Positions 58,195-64,000 of a DNA stretch of 64,000 nt are shown piece by piece. The notes below the pieces were generated by a model. The model saw nothing but the letters and a program-made list of their open reading frames with translations, searched no databases and had not been told where the DNA came from. Source of the DNA: Scalesia atractyloides (lineage: Eukaryota > Streptophyta > Magnoliopsida > Asterales > Asteraceae); the NCBI GenBank assembly GCA_947069175.1, contig CAMTDV010000017.1, forward strand, positions 53,205,137-53,269,136, written 5' to 3'. Within the stretch, counting starts at the first letter, position 1; every line of letters begins with the position of its first letter. The translations under genes were made by a program, and so were the position numbers.

Positions 58195-58913
58195 AACCAA
58201 GTTCGGCCAAAGTTATAGGTTGAAAAATGGTTTCATTATAGCTTAACTTCGGGCGAAGTTGCTGGATACTTGTTGATTAAATATTATCAAGTTCACCTGA
58301 ACTTGACCATCTATAAGTATCCAAGTTCGCTCAGAATTCATTTTATCTGATTCACATATCTTCGAGCGAACATAGTACGAATTTGAGAGAAATTGAGTTT
58401 TTGCAAGAATTGTGCCGTTATACTGCTCGATTTGAGACTGATTATAAGTGACAGGCACACTTATAATCATGGCCGAGGTATATATCGCATAAATCATTCA
58501 TGATTAGAACGTCTTTGAACTGTGTTGGACCAAACAATGTTAAATCAATAGATCTAGGGTCTTGTTAAAAAATTGAACGATGAAATGTGTTTATAAACAT
58601 GTTAAAATCATAAACAAATCAAAAATTTGACCATTGAACATGTTGAGTTGTTGCAGGATTGAATGGAGAAGATAACAAGTTCGCCCGAACTTGTTATGGT
58701 TGTTTTAATACAACTTCGGGCGAAGTTGTTATCACACTGTATTAATGTTGATTCTTTGTAAGTTCGCCCGAACTTACTTAAGAATTCAAATCCTGCAAAC
58801 GATACAAGTTTGCCTGAACTTGTTTAAAAATGTTAAAACTTGTTTCAATCACATGTTCGACCGAAGATGTTATATTTGGTAATTTTTGGCATCAAGTTCG
58901 CCCGAACTTGATG
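58195..58913. repeat. Palindrome array ahead of the A extra ORF
   Basis: Dyads at about 58199-58215 (decayed), 58244-58262 (ACTTCGGGCGAAGT form), 58288-58306, 58672-58697 (ATAACAAG/CTTGTTAT arms), 58711-58730 (ACAACTTCG/CGAAGTTGT), 58758-58777 (GTAAG/CTTAC), 58803-58822, 58852-58870 and 58890-58913 (CATCAAG/CTTGATG). The last ends 53 bp before the CAG at which the extra ORF opens. Confidence 0.9.
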
Positions 58914-58966
58914 TTTATGTGTCGAAAATTCTCAAAATTGCTAAGTTTTGATTGTTTTGTACGCAG

Positions 58967-61900
58967 AACATCCAACTTTCGTTTAACAAGTTTCACAACA
59001 CTTGTATTTCACTGGACGAGAAGATTTATCCTACACTGACTGCATTCTCTGAGATTTTAGAGTTTTTGGGGAGAATTCCGATCACGAAGGCGATTATGGA
59101 TAAACATGTTGTTTATAGATCGCATGTATTCTTTTTCTAGAACGCAACATCTTACGACGAAGCAAACAAGGTGATAAAGTCTGCTATTTGAGTTGGCAAT
59201 GAAGATAAGGAGTTTTTGATCACAGAAACTGATATTCAAAGGGTACTTGAATTCAACGATAATGAAAGTGATCCAATTAGCTTTGAAGAGATGATGGTAA
59301 AGGGTTGTTTCTATCGTATGGGGTATAAGGGCATGCAAATGAGCCTACGATGAAGAAAGGCGGTGTTCCTCTACCGTACAAACTTCTGATTTACGTTGTT
59401 ATTCACGCTTTCAGTCACAGGAAAGCAGGGCTAGACGATATTCAAGACTACATGGCCTGCATGGTTACTGCATTAGTTCTTAACAAGAAGTTCAATTTCT
59501 CGAAAGTGATCTTCAAGTTTATGTTGAAGAACATGGGAAAGGACAGGCTGGTGATGTATCCAAGGTTTATTCAGATGCTGATTGATGAAAAGTTTAAAGA
59601 TATAGTAAAAGATTCGAATGATATTCTTTATTTAAGTCATATGGATGAAACAACCATGAAGAAACTAAAGATTTATCAGAAATAAGATTCTGCGCCTATT
59701 TCAAAGCCTGTTTTTGGTGCAATCGTTAAAGCTGATTATGTCGCGCCACCTGAGAACAAATGGAGAAAAGATGGCAGCGGTGACGAAAAAGATGAGGTTG
59801 AACTGTTAAAGAATTTCAAAGAGAAAAGAGGCGATTGGTACATAAAGAGGGTTGTTGTAGTTGAAAAGCATAAACGTAAAAGGGCGTCTAAGAAGGTGGA
59901 AACCATGTTGATTGATGAACCTGATGAGAATATTCAAAATGTTGAAGGATCGAGTGTTGCGGTAAATGTTGAAAGTCAAGAGGCTGAGGCTGGTATAGAG
60001 GGTGGTGATCATGACGATATTATTTCAGCAACTTCTGATAAGGATGATGAATCGTCCGAAGATTCTGCTAATGTTCGACAAAGAGAAATAGAAAAGGAGA
60101 AGGAAGAAAAAAGATTGAAAAAGCTAGGTGAAGACTTATATGTTCCATCTGCTGATGAGGGTTCCGATGAAGAACGTCCAAAGAAAAAGACAAAGCGTTC
60201 TAAGTCAAAGGCTGAAGATTCAAAGAAAGCTACGGGTTCTCCTAGCACTCGTGGAAAGAAAAAGCCTCAGAGCCGCAGGTATTTGGGTCAGATATCGACG
60301 AGAGGAGCTATACAAGAACCTCTTGTTACTAATCTACAAGAAATTCCATTTACTGAAGCTAAAGTGCCACCAACGACTGCAACACAAGAACCACCAACTG
60401 TCATTGAAGTACCTATTCAGAGTACTCGTGGAAAGAAAAAGCCTCAAAGCCGCAGGTATTTGAGTGAGAAATCATAGAAAGGAGCTACACAAGAACCTCA
60501 TGTTTCTAATCTGCAAGAAATTCCAATTACTGAAGCTAAAGTGACACCAACGACTGCAACACAAGAAACACCAACTGTCAATGAAGTACCTATTCAGAGT
60601 ACGCCTCTATCAACGCCAAAATCTGCAACTAAGGGTACTCCAAAAGCTACTCCTCAAAAGTCAAGGCGGTCTACTCCTCAAAGCTCAAGAGCGAAAGAGT
60701 TCAAAGATGCTTTGGGTGAAATTCCATATAATATTACTCATCAAGTCACAACTGAAGATCTTTCAAATTGGTTTGAAGATACTCCAGTTGATATGCTAGA
60801 GAAAAGAATCAAAGCTATGGAGGATAAACCAAGATAAAATGAAATTGAGAAAGCAGCTCTGGAAAGCAAAGTAAAGAAGAGTGATGTTGAAAAAGAGATT
60901 TTGCAAGATAAAGTCAAGTTTCTTGAATATGACAGAGGTTACTTGAAAGCGATGGTTGAAAGTTTAAGTGTTGCGAATGAAAAGTTAGAGAAAGAGATTG
61001 CTGAGCTTAGATCTGAACATGATCAGAACGATAGAAGGTTTGCCAGGCTTCAGAAAGTGTTGTCTAACAGCTTGGGCATTGATTTCAAGGTAGAATACGA
61101 AAGGCTTGATCTACAGGAAGCAAAAGATAAAGCTGCAAAAGAGTTAGCAGAACAGGGTAAAGGCAAAGGGGTTATTGATGGTGTCCCTAAACCTACAGAG
61201 GAGCCAGTGATAGAAAAGTCTGTTGAAGCAGAAAAAGCTTCAGAATCAGAGGTTATGCCTGAAATTGTTCCTGAAAAGAATGATGTATTGATCGGAACTT
61301 CTGAGAAAGAAACAGAAGATAAAGATGATGAGGAAGATGATGATAAGGAGGACGACCCTGCAGGTGATGATACAAAAGATGATTCAGATCACGATGATGA
61401 TGATGATGATGATAATGATGATCAGGGGACCGTTGGTCTAAAGATTGATTCTGCAAAGGTTCACTCTGAGTTTGATTTTGATTCTTTGATCAACGATGAA
61501 GTGAATATGGAAGATGATCAAAGTAAGGGGGAGCATACAGAGCAAACAGGGCCTAAAGATGATGATGTTGCTGACGCGATAGTTGTTATGCCTGTTGTTG
61601 CTGTTCATGAGAAACCTTTGATGGTAATGTTAGATCCGAGTATTGAAGAGGGGGAATTTGTACATGATTACACCAAAGAAGAGTTGGCGAAGATGTTCGA
61701 AGTTGATACAGATTCATTAGAGTTTGATTTTGAAGAAGAATTGGTGAATATGAAAACGTTTGAACCGAAGGAATATGTTTACAAGCATGTAGATGTCGAT
61801 GACTACGATCATGTTATCTTTGAAGATTCCTCTGATGATGAAACTGAAAAGTATTCTAACATCAATACTGACAACTTTCAGATGATTGAAGAGCTTATGA

Positions 61901-62854
61901 GTCATATTGATGTGAACTTATTGAAACAAAAGATTGATGAAGTTGTGAAGGAAGGTAATATCCCTAAACGCTACACGAACGAACATATTGCCGAAGCAAA
62001 GAAGTAGTGGTTCAAGGAAATGCTGAAAGAAAGAAAGTTTAAAAGGCCACTAGCGTTCTTTACTCGTGACAAAGACAAATCGTTGGGTGATATTTTAAGT
62101 TGGGGGTGGGTTAGGGAACTTGACGTAGATGCTATAAAGAGAGAGTTTAGGTGCAATACTTCAGACATCTGACAGACATAAAGACGTTACCATTTTGGGA
62201 TGTTGAAGAGTTGGTGCAAACGAGAAACATGAGTCTTCAAATGAAGTTCAACGAACAACGTCTATGGAGGGTTATTAAGTTTGAAGCGTCAAGAGGTTTT
62301 ATATTGTGGAAGCCGTTCATACCGAAATGTTGAATCAAGATTGATAAAAAGATGGGGGTTAAAGATGTGACGCTTGTGATGAAACGACCAAGAGCGATGA
62401 AGAACATGCCACTGAAACCTATCGAACAAGATTTTCATTCTTATTTCTTGTGGTGGCAAACGGATCCTGAAACTAGTGAAGCAGTGATTGTATTACATGC
62501 CGATGAGAATTGGGATATCACAAAAGAAAAGGATCCTGAATGCATAGAGAAACGAAGGATTTGGGGTTTGTGGGGAACCATACATATACTAGACCCGATG
62601 TGACTAGTTAACTGCTCGAAAGACGATGTAAAGTGTTTGTTCTTCAACAAGATATGTTTCGACAAACGTGAAGAAGTTCAAGCAAAACAATACCAAGGTG
62701 TGATCAAAGTTTGCTATGCACATGGTATTAACTCTAGCCATATGTGGGAATCGAGATGGAGAGAGTTGGAAAGAGAAGAGTTCTTGAAAGAGGAAAAGTG
62801 TATAGAGAAGATACACGAAATAGGTAGAGAGGCAAGGATTAGACGATTTTAGTT
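58967..62854 (+). pseudogene. Extra 3' ORF of element A (envelope-position protein), broken
   Basis: Homologous to 17402-20322 of B and fuller. N-terminal domain (58967-59690): KFHNTCISLDEKIYPTL, YRMGYKG, LPYKLLIYVVIHAFSHRKAG, YPRFIQMLIDEKF. A basic/acidic disordered middle (59750-60480) has KKKTKRSKSK, a nuclear-signal-like cluster, and a 24-residue-scale repeat around RGKKKPQSRRYL at 60247 and 60430. Then coiled-coil-like LEKEIAELRSEHDQ (60880-61080), a strongly acidic run of Asp/Glu (61310-61430), and a Trp-rich C-terminal domain (62090-62850) with FWDVEELVQTRNM and WKPFIP. No signal peptide or membrane helix. In-frame stops at 59140, 59190, 59685, 60477, 60837, 62007, 62333, 62603 and 62852. 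The product is unknown; only its place matches the envelope-like gene of Sireviruses. Confidence 0.78.
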
Positions 62855-62975
62855 TATGAAGTGGGCACCTCCTACTGACCAAACGCCTATTCCTAAACAA
62901 GAGCGACGACGTAAACCATACAAGAATTTCTTTGGAAGATGCTGAAGATTGAAGACTGATCAAGACTGTGACAAT
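62855..62975 (+). other. End of A internal region; polypurine tract missing
   Basis: Where B and C have CCAAGGGGGAGTC before the LTR, A passes from GATCAAGACTGTGACAATAT straight into TTGTCTAGG of the LTR. The tract and the first 12 or so LTR bases are absent. An ATAT on both sides suggests a microhomology deletion after insertion. Confidence 0.75.
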
Positions 62976-63360
62976 ATTTGTCTAGGTCTTGGATCGAGTC
63001 TGTATGTTTAGGGCTTGAATTGTTAGATTTGTAATGTATTTATGATGAATAAGCACAAGTTCGGGCGAACTTGTGTCAAGGTTGGTCAAGTTCGCCCCAA
63101 ATTGACCTAACCAAACCACACCGAGCGAACTTGTAGCTCTATATATAGGTCGTCTTGGGTCTCTCATTGTAAGAACTTTGCGTTGACGACGGCGAAGCTC
63201 TGTCTGTTTGGATACTCGATGTACTATTGATTTGAACTAATAATCACACAAATTTAAACGGTAAATCTTGTGTATTCAATTAACAAGTCACATAATTTCT
63301 GCTTATGTTGGACCTTAGATACAAATTAGGTTCCTTAGAAGTGGAGGAGCGATCATAACA
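62976..63360 (+). repeat. Element A 3' LTR (start trimmed)
   Basis: Matches 12771-13153 of the 5' LTR and ends GCGATCATAACA followed by CAGAC. Palindrome at 63054-63075 (arms CACAAGTTCG/CGAACTTGTG); centre GG here, GC in the 5' LTR. TATA region GCTCTATATATAGG at about 63135-63148. Confidence 0.92.
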
Positions 63361-63588
63361 CAGACAAATTTAGCAATTCTGCAGAAGTGTACATCATTCC
63401 ACAGAACAAAACAGCAAACGCCCCAAATCCAAAAAGATAAATATTATTTATCGTAAACAATATATAGGGTATTAAAAACAACACAAAAATCCCTATATAA
63501 ACATTACCGATTAAAGATACACAACTCATTCGGTAACTACCTGTTAACAAAGCCGGTACAAAAACTATGACCAAAATAGCAAATTTAC
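63361..63588 (-). other. Candidate disrupted exon of a hydrophobic protein
   Basis: An open minus-strand stretch (about 63588 to 63361) encodes strongly hydrophobic residues, e.g. VSLIGNVYIGIFVLFLIPYI and YLFGFGAFAVLFCGMM, compatible with two or three membrane helices. It stops in the A LTR. If element A is removed and one CAGAC kept, the frame would run a few codons into 12758 and end at a TAG. AT-rich DNA can give such frames by chance. I do not recognise the protein. Confidence 0.2.
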
Positions 63589-64000
63589 TAGTCTAGCGAA
63601 CTAGTTAATAAATTTTAACATCACTATAATGTGTTGGATTGTTAGTTTTTATAAAAACTAACAATTTAAATCATCCAAGTTTATAAAGTTTATAAATATA
63701 ATCCTAACTAAATACTAACTTACCATTAAAAACCAACCAAACTTGACACCTCCTCCATCTGCACATTCCTTAATTGATGTGTTGTAAGATTAAGAGTTAT
63801 GCTTAGTGGTTTTTGTGATGTCTAACCTTCTATGCATTACAATTGTGGATCACTTTGAGATCCAAGGTTACATACATAACATCCTACATTCACTAATAAC
63901 TCATTTTCATCCAAAACTCAACACCTTTAACTTTTTCTCCTTCTTCTTGACATCGGCCAAGCACTACCACACCCACCTTCACTTTTCAAAAATCTAAACA
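63589..64000. other. Right flank, probably host or another repeat
   Basis: AT-rich DNA with a 28-bp perfect palindrome at 63639-63666. The last 120 bp (63880-64000) are C/T/A-rich on the plus strand (CTTTTTCTCCTTCTTCTTG) and could be a transcript leader or an LTR segment. No convincing frame. Confidence 0.5.
63639..63666. repeat. 28-bp perfect palindrome in right flank
   Basis: Arms ATTGTTAGTTTTTA / TAAAAACTAACAAT with no spacer. Unrelated to the AGTTCG dyads. Confidence 0.9.

Larger units (their letters stand above)
12759..63360 (+). mobile_element. Element A: outer Sirevirus-type Ty1/copia element holding the nest
   Basis: The 5' LTR (12759-13153) and 3' LTR (about 62976-63360) are of the same family and orientation and are flanked by an identical 5-bp duplication, CAGAC (12754-12758 and 63361-63365). 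This ties both ends to one insertion event although they are 50 kb apart. A's own sequence is 13154-13589, 41229-43716 and 52055-62975: leader, gag, protease, integrase, RT/RNase H, long noncoding block and an extra 3' ORF. Insertions C (13590-41228, in the leader) and F (43717-52054, in gag) fill the rest. Integrase before RT marks Ty1/copia; large gag and extra ORF mark the Sirevirus group. All its genes carry stops. Confidence 0.93.

Noticed and set aside
61310..61430. GATGAT-rich run as a microsatellite
   Set aside because: It encodes the acidic run of the extra ORF in frame with mixed Asp codons, so it is better read as coding.

Overview
The window is plant nuclear DNA made almost wholly of LTR retrotransposons inserted into one another. 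The organism is most likely a eudicot. I lean to the daisy family (Asteraceae) from the general look of the gag proteins and the long gypsy LTRs, but nothing in the window proves it. No intact host gene was found. Two stretches outside the elements, 12588-12758 and 63361-64000, look like host flank; the second holds a weak candidate for a disrupted membrane-protein exon.

Region 1 (1-12587, minus strand) holds two Ty3/gypsy elements. Gy1 (1-6904) carries decayed gag, protease, reverse transcriptase, RNase H and integrase plus a chromodomain-type tail; it runs off the left edge. Its 5' LTR (5404-6904) sits inside the protease of an older element, Gy2 (6905-12587), which has a very long LTR (9222-12587).

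Region 2 (12759-63360) is one compound nest of Ty1/copia elements of Sirevirus type (large gag with zinc knuckles, pol, and an extra ORF downstream of pol). Every level is supported by LTR ends and a 5-bp target-site duplication (TSD). Outer element A (12759-63360, plus strand, CAGAC) contains element C (13590-41228, minus, AGGTA) and element F (43717-52054, plus, CATGG). C contains D, a solo gypsy LTR (14017-16479, CATAT/AATAT), and B (16898-34984, minus, GTTTC). B contains a gypsy remnant E (28569-32772, CTTGA). A and B have gag, pol and the extra 3' ORF. C and F lack nearly all of pol and lack the extra ORF, so they would depend on proteins supplied by others.

The most interesting signal is a family of short palindromes, core AGTTCGNNCGAACT, found through the Sirevirus parts. 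They sit just upstream of the TATA box in four different LTR types, in the gag leaders, and in clusters ahead of the extra 3' ORF. The core is conserved, while the outer arms differ from copy to copy and stay self-complementary, which points to selection or a copying process acting on the dyad. Other notable points: pol and the extra ORF both begin at T-rich CAG/TAG sites rather than at ATG codons (possible splicing); a conserved noncoding block with a hairpin follows pol in every copia element; F has an unrelated third LTR in its middle; and D carries four tRNA-like (pol III box) sequences.

All coding regions carry stops, frameshifts or deletions. The best preserved are the integrase of B (24569-25954) and the C-terminal two-thirds of the C gag (36731-38878). 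Boundaries were read by eye; no alignment or database search was run.
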